A stretch of 64,000 nt of DNA, from NCBI GenBank assembly GCA_958299035.1, contig CATQJL010000305.1:63894127-63958126 (forward strand). Direction: 5' to 3'. Below, one piece after another: positions 1 through 12,270 of this stretch (positions are counted from its first letter, which is position 1; each line of letters starts with the position of its first letter). Both the position numbers and the translations under genes were made by a program. The notes under the pieces were generated by a model. It was not told the origin of the DNA. It searched no databases and saw nothing but the letters and a program-made list of their open reading frames with translations. The DNA comes from Cylicocyclus nassatus. Taxonomy: Eukaryota > Nematoda > Chromadorea > Rhabditida > Strongylidae.

Positions 1-3000
1 CTCCGGGTTGACACTGGCATATAAGACACTTGCAACCTTCTTTGCCTTCCTTGCATTCACAGACTGCTCCTGGTTGGCAAGTGCACTTCGGCTTTTCAGC
101 TTCGCAGGTGCAGGGTTGTCCTGGTTTGCATGTGCATACGTGGACGTGCTCCTCAGCCGGTGCTTGTGGTGAACATTGACAGCCTTCCTTACCAGGTTGA
201 CACTGACAAACTGTGTTTGGCTCGCAAGTACATAAAGGCTTGCACTTGCAAGGAACACCGACTTTACATTGACATCCTTCTTTGCCTGCTTGGCAGGTGC
301 ACACGTCTTTTGGATTACATTTGCACTGTGGCTTGCCTCCTTTGCATTTGCACACCGTACCCGGTTCACAAGAGCATATGTGGCATTTGCATCCTTCTTT
401 TCCTTCGGTGCACTGGCAGGCAGTACCAGGTTCGCATGTACACGGTGGTTTGCAATTGCAGATAGTATCCAGTGGGCATTTACATCCATCTTTTCCAGCT
501 TCGCAGCGACACACTTTATCAGGTTCGCACAAACATGCCGGCTTTCCGTTCTTGCATTTGCACAGCGTTCCGGGTTGACACTGACATATGAGGCACTTGC
601 AACCTTCTTTGCCTTCCTTGCATTCACAGACTGCTCCTGGTTGACAAGCGCATGGGACCTTCTCTTCTGGTTTAGCTTCTTCTGACGGTTTGGGAGCTTC
701 TTCCTTCGGTTCTGGCGGCTTGACTTCTTCAGGTGGTTTAGGCTCTTCTTTTACTTCCGGTTTTGCCTCTTCTGGTGGTTTCGATGGTGGTGGGCACTGG
801 CAACCTTCTTTACCAGGTTGACACTGACAAACTGTGTTTGACTCGCAAGTACATAAGGTCTTGCATTTGCAAGGAACATCGACTTTACATTGACATCCTT
901 CTTTGCCTGCTTGGCAGGTGCACACGTCTTTTGGATTACATTTGCACTGTGGCTTGCCTCCTTTGCATTTGCACACCGTACCCGGTTCACAAGAACATAT
1001 GTGGCATTTGCATCCTTCTTTTCCTTCGGTGCACTGACAGGCAGTACCAGGTTCGCATGTACACGGTGGTTTGCAATTGCAGATAGTGTCAAGTGGGCAT
1101 TTACATCCATCTTTTCCAGCCTCGCAGCGACACACTTTATCAGGTTCGCACAAACATGCCGGCTTTCCGTTCTTGCATTTGCACAGCGTTCCGGGTTGAC
1201 ACTGACATATGAGACACTTGCATCCTTCTTTGCCTTCCTTGCATTCACAGACTGCTCCTGGTTGACAAGCGCATGGGACCTTCTCTTCTGGCTTAGCTTC
1301 TTCTGGCGGTTTGGGAGCTTCTTCCTTCGGTTCTGGCGGCTTGACTTCTTCAGGTGGTTTGGGTTCCTCTTTGGGTTCTGCAGGTTTGTCTTCCTCGGGC
1401 GGTTTAGGCTCTTCTTTTACTTCTGGTTTTGCCTCTTCTGGTGGTTTCGATGGTGGTGGGCACTGGCAACCTTCTTTACCAGGTTGACACTGACAAACTG
1501 TGTTTGGCTCGCAAGTACATAAGGGCTTGCATTTGCAAGGAACACCGACTTTACATTGACATCCTTCTTTGCCTGCTTGGCAGGTGCACACGTCTTTTGG
1601 ATTACATTTGCATTGTGGCTTGCCTCCTTTGCATTTGCACACTGTACCCGGTTCACAAGAGCATATGTGGCATTTGCATCCTTCTTTTCCTTCGGTGCAC
1701 TGGCAGGCAGTACCAGGTTCGCATGTACATGGTGGTTTGCAATTGCAGATAGTGTCAAGTGGGCATTTACATCCATCTTTTCCAGCCTCGCAGCGACACA
1801 CTTTATCAGGTTCGCACAAACATGCCGGCTTTCCGTTCTTGCATTTGCACAGCGTTCCGGGTTGACACTGACATATGAGACACTTGCATCCTTCTTTGCC
1901 TTCCTTGCATTCACAGACTGCTCCTGGTTGACAAGCGCATGGGACCTTCTCTTCTGGCTTAGCTTCTTCTGGCGGTTTGGGAGCTTCTTCCTTCGGTTCT
2001 GGCGGCTTGACTTCTTCAGGTGGTTTGGGTTCCTCTTTGGGTTCTGCAGGTTTGACTTCCTCGGGCGGTTTAGGCTCTTCTTTTACTTCTGGTTTTGCCT
2101 CTTTTGGTGGTTTCGATGGTGGTGGGCACTGGCAACCTTCTTTACCAGGTTGACACTGACAAACTGTGTTTGGCTCGCAAGTACATAAGGGCTTGCATTT
2201 GCAAGGAACACCGACTTTACATTGACATCCTTCTTTGCCTGCTTGGCAGGTGCACACGTCTTTTGGATTACATTTGCATTGTGGCTTGCCTCCTTTGCAT
2301 TTGCACACTGTACCCGGTTCACAAGAGCATATGTGGCATTTGCATCCTTCTTTTCCTTCGGTGCACTGGCAGGCAGTACCAGGTTCGCATGTACATGGTG
2401 GTTTGCAATTGCAGATAGTGTCAAGTGGGCATTTACATCCATCTTTTCCAGCCTCGCAGCGACACACTTTATCAGGTTCGCACAAACATGCCGGCTTTCC
2501 GTTCTTGCATTTGCACAGCGTTCCGGGTTGACACTGACATATGAGACACTTGCATCCTTCTTTGCCTTCCTTGCATTCACAGACTGCTCCTGGTTGACAA
2601 GCGCATGGGACCTTCTCTTCTGGCTTAGCTTCTTCTGGCGGTTTGGGAGCTTCTTCCTTCGGTTCTGGCGGCTTGACTTCTTCAGGTGGTTTGGGTTCCT
2701 CTTTGGGTTCTGCAGGTTTGACTTCCTCGGGCGGTTTAGGCTCTTCTTTTACTTCTGGTTTTGCCTCTTCTGGTGGTTTCGATGGTGGTGGGCACTGGCA
2801 ACCTTCTTTACCAGGTTGACACTGACAAACTGTGTTTGGCTCGCAAGTACATAAGGGCTTGCATTTGCAAGGAACACCGACTTTACATTGACATCCTTCT
2901 TTGCCTGCTTGACAGGTGCACACGTCTTTTGGATTGCATTTGCACTGTGGCTTGCCTCCTTTGCATTTGCACACCGTACCCGGTTCACAAGAACATATGT

Positions 3001-3990
3001 GGCATTTGCATCCTTCTTTTCCTTCGGTGCACTGACAGGCAGTACCAGGTTCGCATGTACACGGTGGTTTGCAATTGCAGATGGTGTCAAGTGGGCATTT
3101 ACATCCATCTTTTCCAGCCTCGCAGCGACACACTTTATCAGGTTCGCACAAACATGCCGGCTTTCCGTTCTTGCATTTGCACAGCGTTCCGGGTTGACAC
3201 TGACATATGAGACATTTGCAACCTTCTTTGCCTTCCTTGCATTCACAGACTGCTCCTGGTTGACAAGCGCATGGGACCTTCTCTTCTGGTTTCACCCCTT
3301 CTGACGCTTTGGGAGGTTCCTCCTTTGGTTCTGCCGGCTTCACCGCCTCAGGTGGTTTTGGTTCTTCTTTAACTTCTGGTTTTGCTTGCTCTGGCGGTTT
3401 GGGAGGTTCTTCCTTCGGTTCTGGCGGCTTGACTTCTTCAGGTGGTTTAGGCTCTTCTTTTACTTCCGATTTCGCCTCTTCTGGTGGTTTCGATGGCGGT
3501 GGGCACTGGCAACCTTCCTTACCAGGTTGACACTGACAAACTGTGTTTGACTCGCAAGTACATAAGGTCTTGCATTTGCAAGGAACACCGACTTTGCACT
3601 GACATCCTTCTTTGCCTGCTTGGCAGGTGCACACGTCTTTTGGATTACATTTGCATTGTGGCTTGCCTCCTTTGCATTTGCACACTGTACCCGGTTCACA
3701 AGAGCATATGTGGCATTTGCATCCTTCTTTTCCTTCGATGCACTGGCAGGCAGTACCAGGTTCGCATGTACATGGTGGTTTGCAATTGCAGATAGTGTCA
3801 AGTGGGCATTTACATCCATCTTTTCCAGCCTCGCAGCGACACACTTTATCAGGTTCGCACAAACATGCCGGCTTTCCGTTTTTGCATTTGCACTGCGCTC
3901 CGGGTTGACATCGACATAGAAGACACTTGCATCCCTCTTTACCCTCTTTACACTCACAAGCTGACCCTGGTTGACAAGCGCACGGAACCT
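1..3990 (-). repeat. coding tandem repeat, 621/666/711-bp units
   Basis: The same landmark (end of the Cys-E-Cys phrase) recurs at 627, 1248, 1914, 2580, 3246 and 3957, giving spacings of 621, 666, 666, 666 and 711 bp. The differences are multiples of 45 bp and lie in the Lys/Pro/Glu linker, itself made of 14-16-residue repeats of the type KPPEEVKPPEPKEE. Every spacing is a multiple of three, so the frame is kept. Two neighbouring Cys domains (1417-1914 and 2083-2580) look identical at the protein level even in a shadow frame, pointing to recent duplication or conversion. An assembler could have miscounted the copies. Confidence 0.9.
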
Positions 3991-5564
3991 TCTCTTCTGG
4001 TTTCGCTTCTGGCGGTTTGGGAGGTTCTTCCTTCGGTTCTGGCGGCTTGACTACCTCAGGTGGTTTAGGCTCCTCTTTTGGTTCCGCTGGCTTGACTTCT
4101 TCAGGCGGTTTTGGTTCTTCTTTCACTTCTGGTTTTGCTTCCTCCTGCGGTTTGGGAGGTTCCTCATTCTTCTCTTTTGGTTTCGTTTCTGCATCCGGTT
4201 TGAGCTTTTCGGCTGCAGGGCATTTGCACTTCATTTTTGTTTTACATTTGCAATCGCCTCTGCATTCACACACTTTTCTGGGATTACAAACACATACGGG
4301 TTTGCCACCTTTGCATGCACATATGTTCCCTTTACAACATAAGCATATCGGGCACTGACAGCCTTCTTGACCAGGTTCACATGAGCAAACTGTGAATTGC
4401 TCGCAAGAACATAGTAGCTTACACTGGCAGGCTGAGCACGATTTGCACTGTGAACATTTTCCTTCTTCACATTTGCAGGCAGAACTTGGGTCGCATTTGC
4501 ATGGTGGACTTCCGCCTTTACATTTGCAGACTGTGCATGGTTCGCACGTGCATTTGTGACAGCGACATCCTTTTATATCCTCCGTACACTCGCATATAAT
4601 GCCAGGGATGCAGGCGCAAACTGGCTTGCACTTACACATAACGTCCAGAGGGCATTTACATCCATCCTTTCCGACTTCGCATCGACAAACTTTATGAGGT
4701 TCACAGGAGCACGCCGGTTTGCCATTCTTACATTTACAGACGGAACCTGGTTGGCATAAGCAGATGTGACAACTGCAGCAGTTACGGTCTGTGCACTGAC
4801 AAACAGCACCGCCTTCACATGTGCACAATGGCTTACAGTTGCAAGCGGCTTGTTGGAAACATTTACATCCAGTCTGTCCGACTTTACATCGACATATTTG
4901 TCGGGGTTTACACAGGCAAGGTCTTCTTCCAACTCTGCATTTACAAACAGATCCGGGCTGACATTGGCAAATGTGACATCTGCATCCTTGTTGACCTTCT
5001 TTGCACTGGCAAACGGTCCCGATTTTACACAAGCATAATGGCTTGCACTCGCAGATAATGTCCAGACGACATCTGCAGTCTTTCTTTCCGACTGGGCACA
5101 CGCAAACAGCATCGAGTTCACACACGCATGGCGGTCTTCCATTTTTACACTTGCATGTCGATCCAGGCTCGCAGCTGCATGGAGGTCCTGATGGTTCTGT
5201 TGTCGCAGGCTCCATTCCACATATTCTCGTCCTTTCACTAGGCACGTTCTAAATGACAATAAAATAGTTTTGATGATGGCGATGAGACTACGAGGCATAT
5301 TAGGATAAACAATGAAAGTGAAGTGCCAAACAAACCTTACTCTCGCGATCTTTTCCGGTAGCACCCGTATGTTCCCGCTGAAAACAGAACTTTGATTTTC
5401 AAATTTATATCCCGTGACTTAGTTTTTGACCTCAAGATACAATTTAAAAACTGGCAAACACAAGTAAGGACGGCATAAATTTGTTAAGTTAAGACCTAAG
5501 TGAAGCCAGCGATTAAGAAACTTACATCGGAAACGTTTCTGTTGCCTCTGCGTTGAGTGAGATC
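1..5564 (-). CDS. giant Cys-rich modular repeat protein, 5' part, C-terminus off the window
   Basis: I do not recognise a named family. One frame stays open from 5248 down to position 1, about 1,749 codons, in a single exon. Two short upstream exons fit in phase: 5341-5377 (acceptor TTTTCAG, donor GTAAGG) and 5526-5564 (acceptor GATTTTAG, donor GTAAGT); the acceptor at 5249-5250 starts the large exon. The start codon and any signal peptide were not found. After a short Pro/Thr/Glu lead (MEPATTEPSGPPCSC) come diverged Cys domains of about 335 residues (5195-4220), a Lys/Pro/Glu linker (about 4210-3990), then near-identical modules. A typical module is 222 residues with 42 Cys, all in 21 C-X-C pairs, in phrases such as CEPGTVCKCKGGKPQCKC. 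The C-X-C density recalls metallothioneins; secretion or metal binding is inference. The other open frames here lack this regular pattern and are shadows. Confidence 0.75.
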
Positions 5565-6554
5565 CTAAAATCAATGTGATGAGACTCCAGTTGATGTCAT
5601 TTACTTTACAAAATTGCTCTCAGGTCTTAAACTTCTAACGCTTGAAAAATGAAATTTCTCCACGAAAATTATAAAATAAATAATTATAAAATATCTTTTA
5701 TCTCATATCTATATCCCATAGCCTAAACGCTTTCCTATAAACTAGCAAAATCGTTTCAAATTTGCTACTGACAAGTAATCTTAGCATGTCAGCCAAATAG
5801 AGACTATTATAACATCAATCGCTTTTTAGGAAGATATAAAGAGGTATTTAAAGTGATATTAAAAAGGGTAAACTTTTTCTTCTTTTATTTTCCTTCTCGC
5901 AAGACTACGTGATCAAAATTCAACTTCTGCTTACTGTAAGTTTCGATTCTAGAGAGTTTCAAAGATCGTTTTTTTCTTATATCTGAAAGATATCAACCGC
6001 TAGAATGAATCAACATAGATATCTAATTGCTTCTAATATTGTGAAAAGCAAGGCGATACCATAATCTATCTAGACTGATGTTCCACTGATGACCACCACT
6101 GAATGAAAGTGTCCCGGATGAACACTGAGTCTTCCACACTTATTGCTCGTATTTAATTTTACAAGAGATGATGAACACAGTACTCCTCATTGCAGCAATC
6201 ACTTTGTATAATTCCACCACTTTCAAAATTAACGTGGCACAAGACTATGAAGTGGAAGTCACCATCATAATTAAAGGCTCTACAAAACGGCGGAAGTAAC
6301 ACGATTATAAAAGAAACAGAAAGCCATCTTGCAGCGGCTTGCTAGTTCAAAAAATTAGTGTGATCTCTAAGTGATTACTGAGAAAAGTACGATTGCAAGT
6401 TTATTACTTTCGCTCCTACCAAAATGTTGATGAAGATTTTCGCGTGTACGCACATTGTTGTCATTTTATGCTAAAAATATAACAAATCTTTTGATCTTGC
6501 TTGCCTATCACGCCCACATGCACCTTAATCAGCTCTGAATAAGATGTCTAAGCG
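5565..6554. other. upstream/intronic DNA of the Cys-rich gene, no firm gene
   Basis: AT-rich sequence that should hold the first exon of the Cys-rich gene, but I could not find a convincing one. On the plus strand 6168-6299 is a 43-codon frame with a signal-peptide-like start (MMNTVLLIAAITLYNS) and a possible donor near its end; it is too short and isolated to call. Confidence 0.5.
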
Positions 6555-6763
6555 TTAGGCCCCGGACAGACTTCACGCGATTTGATCGTCGCGACTGAAT
6601 CGCGACGAGACAACTGTTACAACATCATTCCATGCCGATCAACTTGCATTTCGGTTGTGATACTTTTCCAGCCCGAAATTTTTGAATGTGAAATGAAAAT
6701 GAATGGAAAAGTCGGCGATTGAGTTGCGACGATCAAATCGCGTGAAGTCTGCCCGGGGCCTTA
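6555..6763. mobile_element. PIF/Harbinger-type MITE with TTA target duplication
   Basis: Terminal inverted repeats of about 48 bp start GGCCCCGG at 6558 and end CCGGGGCC at 6760; both arms carry the block CACGCGATTTGATCGTCGC. The element is flanked by TTA at 6555-6557 and 6761-6763. A 3-bp TWA duplication and GGGCC-like ends are typical of PIF/Harbinger (Tourist) elements. There is no coding capacity. Confidence 0.7.
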
Positions 6764-7289
6764 TATGTCGAGTATTCTTCGTTAACATTTATAGAAACCA
6801 CGGCAAACCAAAATAGCGGCATCGACGTCGTTCTTTGCGAGACTACTTATGTTCACTTGAGGGTAAAAAATGTGACGGCCTTATATGCATTTCCCTTCAG
6901 TCCGACAATAAAAATGATTTCTACTCACCTCTGCGCCTGCATCGCTTTCTCCCTTCCTCCGTCCCGATAAAGTGGCACGTTTGCCGGCGCTATCGCTTCT
7001 GAAAGTAGTAAAGTGGCAGACATTACGTGTATCGACAAATGAAGTGAATTTTTGGATTCCTCTGCAAACCAAGTATGATCTCCCTCTTCATAGTGGGGTG
7101 TCTTGACAGTGGGTGTCAGATGGCGCTGTGCAGCATGTATACTTTGGCAAGACCCTTCCAAGCAATGAAGAAGTTCAACGTTTACCTCATCTGAGCCTGC
7201 TCTTACTGGGGAACAACCTTTACTCATTAAGAATGGAAGAAATCCCTGCACACTGAATCCCACCAAAAGCGCCGGCAGTTGACGAGACC
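6764..7289. other. no supported gene
   Basis: A 113-codon minus-strand frame (6925-7266) has no recognisable domain and no matching splice context. I see nothing else here. Confidence 0.4.
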
Positions 7290-8660
7290 GACATCAACTG
7301 CCCAGAAAGGCACCTTGTGTCGGAGAAAAACGCACTTCCGAAACACTAACCGTGCAGACTCCACCTACAGCGACAGAATAGACTCCAAAACACCAATCTT
7401 CGTTTATTAGCCGCTGCAGAGTGCATCAGGTACTGCGTCCACGTTATTGCTCTGCAGCAACGATCAAAAAAGAAGGAACTGCGACAAGAGTTGCAGATGT
7501 CAAAGATGGGATCCTTATTATCCATAATGTAAAAAGTATCAACAAATATTGGAAGCGAATCCTTCTACAAGTTTGTTGTCGGCTCTTAGAATTCGGGAAG
7601 CCACCAGAAGAGAAGCATAGGATCGGTAAGATTGGATATTGACTGCGGGATGGAAATGGCAACCGTCTCGTTCAGCTTGTCTCTCCCGCACGAATTTTCC
7701 ATGAAAATTTGATCCGGATAAGGACAGAACAGCGCCGGTGGACATGGTAATCGCTCATTTTAACGACTCACGCGGAAACCCACAATCTTACCAACCGAAG
7801 GTGGAATTTGCCGCAGTGCCTCCTCTCACCGCTTCAAGCGAAGGTAGATTCAGTCGAAAGCAGGAACAAGAGGTCTGTCACAGTGCCGCAAGAAGAGAGG
7901 AAGTTGTTTATTATGGTAGCAAGCTAGAGGAGCTCATATCAATTGGTGACTAGCCATCAAGGAGGACCCAATTTACGATTACGACCGGCTTCTGAAATGA
8001 GCCCGCAAAAAGTCTTAATGATTTCTGAGAAGAATTGAGCGCACTTCGAAGGACAAAGGATTACTTGAAAGAAGAAGATCCTTGGGGAAGATGCAACTCA
8101 TCTCAGCGAGTGAAAACCAACGTCAGTTGCAGAGCTGCTCTCCAGGAGGATTTTAGGAAATATAGGCGAGCCAAGATCTGAAAGCAGCGGAAAAAAAAGA
8201 CGAAGTCTTGAGAAGTGCCGAAGGGACCTCTGTGAATATCACGTAGAGGCTCGCTGGCTGCGTTGTTAAACGAAGACGGGACGTCGACTTTTCCCGAAAT
8301 AAGATGGAATCTGTCGCGAAGAACTTCTATACCAACCTCTTCCGTTCATCAAAATTTATTTCGATTCTCTTTGTTTTCATTAAAGAAGTATCATCTTGGA
8401 TTCTACCTGCTGAAGTGCGCGCAGTGATTTAAACCATGAAGACGTCGAAGGCTCCAGGACCAGACCATCTTTCCGTCGAACTTCTCACCAGGCCATCTTT
8501 CCGTCGAACTTCTCGAGACGGAAGACAATATTTACACGAGATTCTCGCGCCGCATCTAGCATCCTACTTCCAAAAGGTAAGGATTCTCAAACAACAGAGA
8601 ACTTCAAAAACTTCACTTCAAATCGATTATATTCGTTTTGCCAGGGCAATTCTCGTCTGA
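7290..8660 (+). pseudogene. decayed RTE-clade non-LTR retroposon
   Basis: Fragments in all three plus frames line up in order with an RTE-type endonuclease/reverse transcriptase. About 7405-7510 reads like the endonuclease block around HVIALQ; 7640-7745 gives GNGNRLVQLVSPARIFHEN followed by RTEQRRWTW; 7935-8110 gives the linker with AIKEDPIYDYDRLLK; 8400-8480 gives the start of the RT domain, ILPAEVRAVI then TMKTSKAPGPDHLSVELL. Many stops and frameshifts interrupt it and the catalytic RT core is missing, so it is dead and truncated. The clade call rests on memory of the RTE KAPGPD and RRWTW motifs. Confidence 0.65.
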
Positions 8661-9117
8661 CGCTCGCGAATATTCTCCGAAATTATCTTTGATACATGCA
8701 CAGCTGACTGTGACTAGTCTTTGACAACATACTAGATGAATGAGATGGGCTTGCCAATGAATCTCTGTTTCCAGATTTCCAAACCTACGATGATTAATGG
8801 TAGGCAACCAAAGCGTCTTATTATGGCTGCGTCCGGAGTCGATCGTTGCAGCGCCGTACTAGCGCCATGCCGGAACATCAGCCGATCAATACGTGGTGCG
8901 CCCACGTGGCTCTGGAACGGCGCCAGCACGGCGCTGGCTCAGTGGAACTGTGGACGCTGCATGTGACTCTAATCATGGAAAACTCACGGCTTTTCAGGAC
9001 GCGGTGAGTGTGTTTGTAGTAGAGTATCCATTTCGTTTTTGTTGAAAATGCGGCTTTCCTCCGTATTCTCAAAAAGGAATAAATTATTTATTCAGTAATG
9101 GACAATTAGTGTTATTA
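8661..9117. other. 3' flank of the REEP-like gene
   Basis: No gene is visible. On the minus strand an AATAAA-like signal lies about 30 bases after the REEP-like stop (near 9086-9091), consistent with the 3' end of that transcript. Confidence 0.4.
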
Positions 9118-11566
9118 TCATACTTTTCCATTAATTAGCTCCTTGAGTACATTGATATACTTTGGAGGGTCCACAAACAGCAACAATGCGAGTAGGAGTT
9201 TTATGTCATAGTATAGTGGAACTTTTTCGAATCCAGTGTCGCAGATAGTGAGCACACCGAAACAGCCCCTAAAAGAGACATTGCGAATTAGTGCTTGAGC
9301 TTACTGACAGTTTTCATGCAATAATCTTATTTGAAATCGGAACATTATGCTTTGATTGCTGGCGAGAATTTTACGAGGTTAGAAGAACGAAAAGATTTCG
9401 GTTTCAATTTCGCAGCCTCTTCTTAAAAGGCCTGCAAATGCATGTGCGAAAGGACCAGTTCTCTGCGGAGGGGGCGCCTATCCCCTGTAACCCGCTAACA
9501 GCTGCACCCTACATTGAATAGAGGAGGTTATGGGGTCGCTAGGCATACGCCGATTGATTTGATCTGCTTGATCTTTGATCCACTTCGCTTTGCTCGAATC
9601 AGTGACTCGACCAACAGCGAAGCGTATGTCCGCTTGATCCATTTGATCCCCTTGATCCACTTTGCTATTGGTCAGTTCACTGATACGACCAAAGCGAAGT
9701 GGATCAATGGATCAAGAGGATAAAGTGGAACAGCCATGGGTGTGTGCCACAGGGGTGGCCTGCGCGGACATCTGTAACAAACAAGCACGAGAACAGGCAG
9801 CACCTGATGCTGGATGTAAGGGAGGAGCTTATTGCGACATATCGTCCTACCCTTGCTCTTGGTAGAGGGGGGAGGGGTCAAAATGATCTATCGAGTTTAT
9901 TCGGTTGGTTTCTCCGTTCGTCAATGAGTAATGCCATCAAGCAGGGTAATCAGTGTGCATCGATTGTGCTTGAATGGCTATGCTTAGAAAAGTGTACGTC
10001 TTTATTCATGTCGTGTGAAGCATAAGCACATCCCCATCTAAAACTGAGAATCATCATTCTATTTCCACCCGCATGATATCTAACAGTTGGTTGTGAACAT
10101 GAATCTCGTGTTCAAGATTGATCTACTTTACTCCTGCGCTTCAGAAACTCTGAAAATTAAAACATACTTACCAATAGATAACCATCTCATCTTTAGACGC
10201 AGCTTCTTTAGGATATCCAAATGTAAATATCAGTGGCACGGCAATGAGTATGCTATTGCAAACTAGTCTGGCCTGTTTAGTACATGCACAAATCACGAAC
10301 ACGACTCCAGCGATGGCTTTTGAAAGCTGAAATTGTGCTAGATTAACCTACTCTTTTCTCTTTATCTTCCTCTCTCCCTCTCTCTTTCCCTCAATCTTCT
10401 TCAATTACTTGGGGTCTTGTTGCAATAATAGCAGGTCCTGTCTCGATTTCTACGCGACTGTGGCCAGTCCAACCGACTGTTTCTGCACTCTAACTTTTAA
10501 TTTTACTGGATTGGCGGCCGGAAGGCGGGGCTTTGTGACCTAAATACCGCTCGCAGACCGCTCGCACCTGCGACGTAGTCTGCGTCTCTCTCGCGCGCGT
10601 GCTCTCTGATCATTCTCTAGCCTTAACTAGGTCACGAAGCCCCGCCTTCCACCCGCCAACCCAGTTGAGTCAGAGGGTACTAAATGTCTTCGATGTCTTC
10701 GCCAATGCTTTGCGCGTGCGTCCGCAAATTTCTGGCGCTGCGTTGTTTCTACAAGGCAATAGGGTTTGACCTCAAAATTTGTTCATGAGATTAGCCGAAA
10801 ACGTGAGGATAAATCTCTGCTCTAGAGATAGTTGCGCTCCACAGCTGTTTTTGAAGCCGCGAAAATAAGAGTTCATAACCCAAGGATACACTTTTAGATA
10901 AGGAAAATATCCACTCATTCGTTGCAAGCTATGATTCATAGCCAAACATCAGTTTGCCACTGCCACCTATTCAATGAACGAGCCCTTGTGCCTATTATTG
11001 TCTCATATATTTGTAGCGGGGCGCGGTTATGCATTGTAGCATACAATTTCATTTGCCGAAAAGGCAATTTAGCATCATGGCGAGTGCGTATGCGTTGTCC
11101 AATGCAGCGCTCTCTATACTTTGCTACCGCTTATACTCTGAAATCATCGAGCTGTCGCTGAAGAGATTTGATACGTAATGTATAGTCTGGATTCGATAGT
11201 CAGTGTAGTTCCCCTGCGGTACATTTGTGCGTTAACAAACCTGTGCTTACGGTGCCTACAACCTTACGATTGTGCCTAAAAAATGGCAATAGTCCAAAGT
11301 TATAAGTGCTTATTCCACTTTCTTCTGTTTTTGTTGCTGCAGCATGGCTACAATTTCTCTAGCACAATGGATGTTGACTATTTTGCAAATGGTACAACGC
11401 TCATTGCGCATTACATAACTAGGCCTGCAGTTACGCCTGACAACAAATGCAACGAAGGTTTGCAGTAATTGAAGTTTCCAAACAAAGCTTCCAATGTGCT
11501 TACCGTATCCTCATCGATCTCCGTTTTCGTCGACAAATCGTGTAACCAACGAGCTGTCCACCATTT
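9118..11566 (-). CDS. REEP/TB2-DP1/HVA22-like ER membrane protein, last three exons
   Basis: Three exons join in phase: 11504-11566 (63 nt, KWWTARWLHDLSTKTEIDED), 10172-10326 (155 nt) and 9118-9268 (151 nt, ending in TGA at 9118-9120). Acceptors are ATTTTCAG, AATTTCAG and CTTTTAG; donors are GTAAGC and GTAAGT. The visible 122 residues include hydrophobic segments AIAGVVFVICAC, LVCNSILIAVPLIF, GCFGVLTIC and IKLLLALLLFV, and the family pattern of a Leu-Val-Cys-Asn hairpin, GYP...A, D-x-M-x-x-Y-W and P-L-Y-Y-D-I-K. REEP5/DP1/Yop1 proteins are reticulon-like hairpin proteins that shape ER tubules; that role is inferred from family resemblance. The first exon was not found upstream of 11566. Intron 10327-11503 holds a MITE. 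Confidence 0.72.
9570..9720. repeat. imperfect inverted repeat
   Basis: CTTTGATCCACTTCGCTTTG near 9575 is mirrored by CAAAGCGAAGTGGATCAATG near 9690, with further GATCCA/TTGATC repeats between. It lies in the REEP-like intron 9269-10171. No target duplication was identified. Confidence 0.5.
10491..10679. mobile_element. Tc1/mariner-type MITE, copy 1
   Basis: Inverted ends share GGAAGGCGGGGCTTTGTGAC (left, mirrored on the right as GTCACGAAGCCCCGCCTTCC) and the unit starts and ends with TA. The same family occurs at 53966-54145. It lies inside the REEP-like intron and has no coding capacity. Confidence 0.65.
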
Positions 11567-12194
11567 CTGAAAATTTTACCTTATCAAATCTTTGAAATGA
11601 GCTCTGAAATCAATTCGCAGTTTTTGCTAGAACAAATTATGTGTTCTGGAAACTTTTGGCCTTCTATTGCTGAAATTCAACTTTTCACCTAACATCTAAG
11701 CCCAAAACTTAACCATATAAGTTGAACCACGTAATCTTCACGATTTCAGATTCGTGCGTGTAGCATCTGGACTGCCCATCACTATGATTCATCGCTGCTC
11801 GATGGGAGCTGTCCCAGCAGTCCCCACAGGAAAACAACGAGTAACGGTAGGTTAAGAGGTTTAATAGCACAAGCTTATGAGTCTCAGAGGAGTCAAATCG
11901 CCTGTAAAAACATGCATGTCAAGAGCTTTGTGAATTTCCCCCTGCTCATTATTAATTAAATACGACGGATGTAGGCTCACGTTCTCACGCAACGCTCTTT
12001 TCGCTGCGCGCGATGCCGCCAAAATGTGGACGAGTTACACCATACAGTTAACGGAGGAGCTTCTTTTAAGCTATAATACACTGTGTCAATCTACATGGTG
12101 ACTTCAGGTGTGCAAAGATGAAGGCGCCGCAGCGCAAAACTGGTTCGATCTTCTGCCTTGCCCCGCGTTTCCCAGAGGTGGCCAGTCACAACCA
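11567..12194. other. 5' region of the REEP-like gene, first exon not located
   Basis: The missing N-terminal exon should lie here or further right on the minus strand. Short ATG frames near 11800-11950 do not give a donor in the needed phase. Confidence 0.35.
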
Positions 12195-12270
12195 GGGTAA
12201 AGCGGGGGGTGCGGCACGCCGCAGGGGGAGGGGGGTCGTTAGGGGGAGGGGTAGGTAGGGGGGGGGGGGT
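12195..12270. repeat. G-rich tract with many runs of four or more G
   Basis: The plus strand has at least six runs of 4-12 G within about 75 bases, enough for intramolecular G-quadruplexes. No gene is linked to it. Confidence 0.7.

Noticed and set aside
130..3919. Many long plus-strand frames and a second minus-strand frame over the repeat array
   Set aside because: They are periodic shadows of the C-X-C frame. Only the C-X-C frame gives regular cysteines and proline-rich linkers and is open without break from 5248 to 1.
11283..11468. 61-codon plus-strand frame with a signal-like start (MAIVQSYKCLFHFLLFLLLQ)
   Set aside because: It lies inside an intron of the minus-strand REEP-like gene and has no further exons or family.
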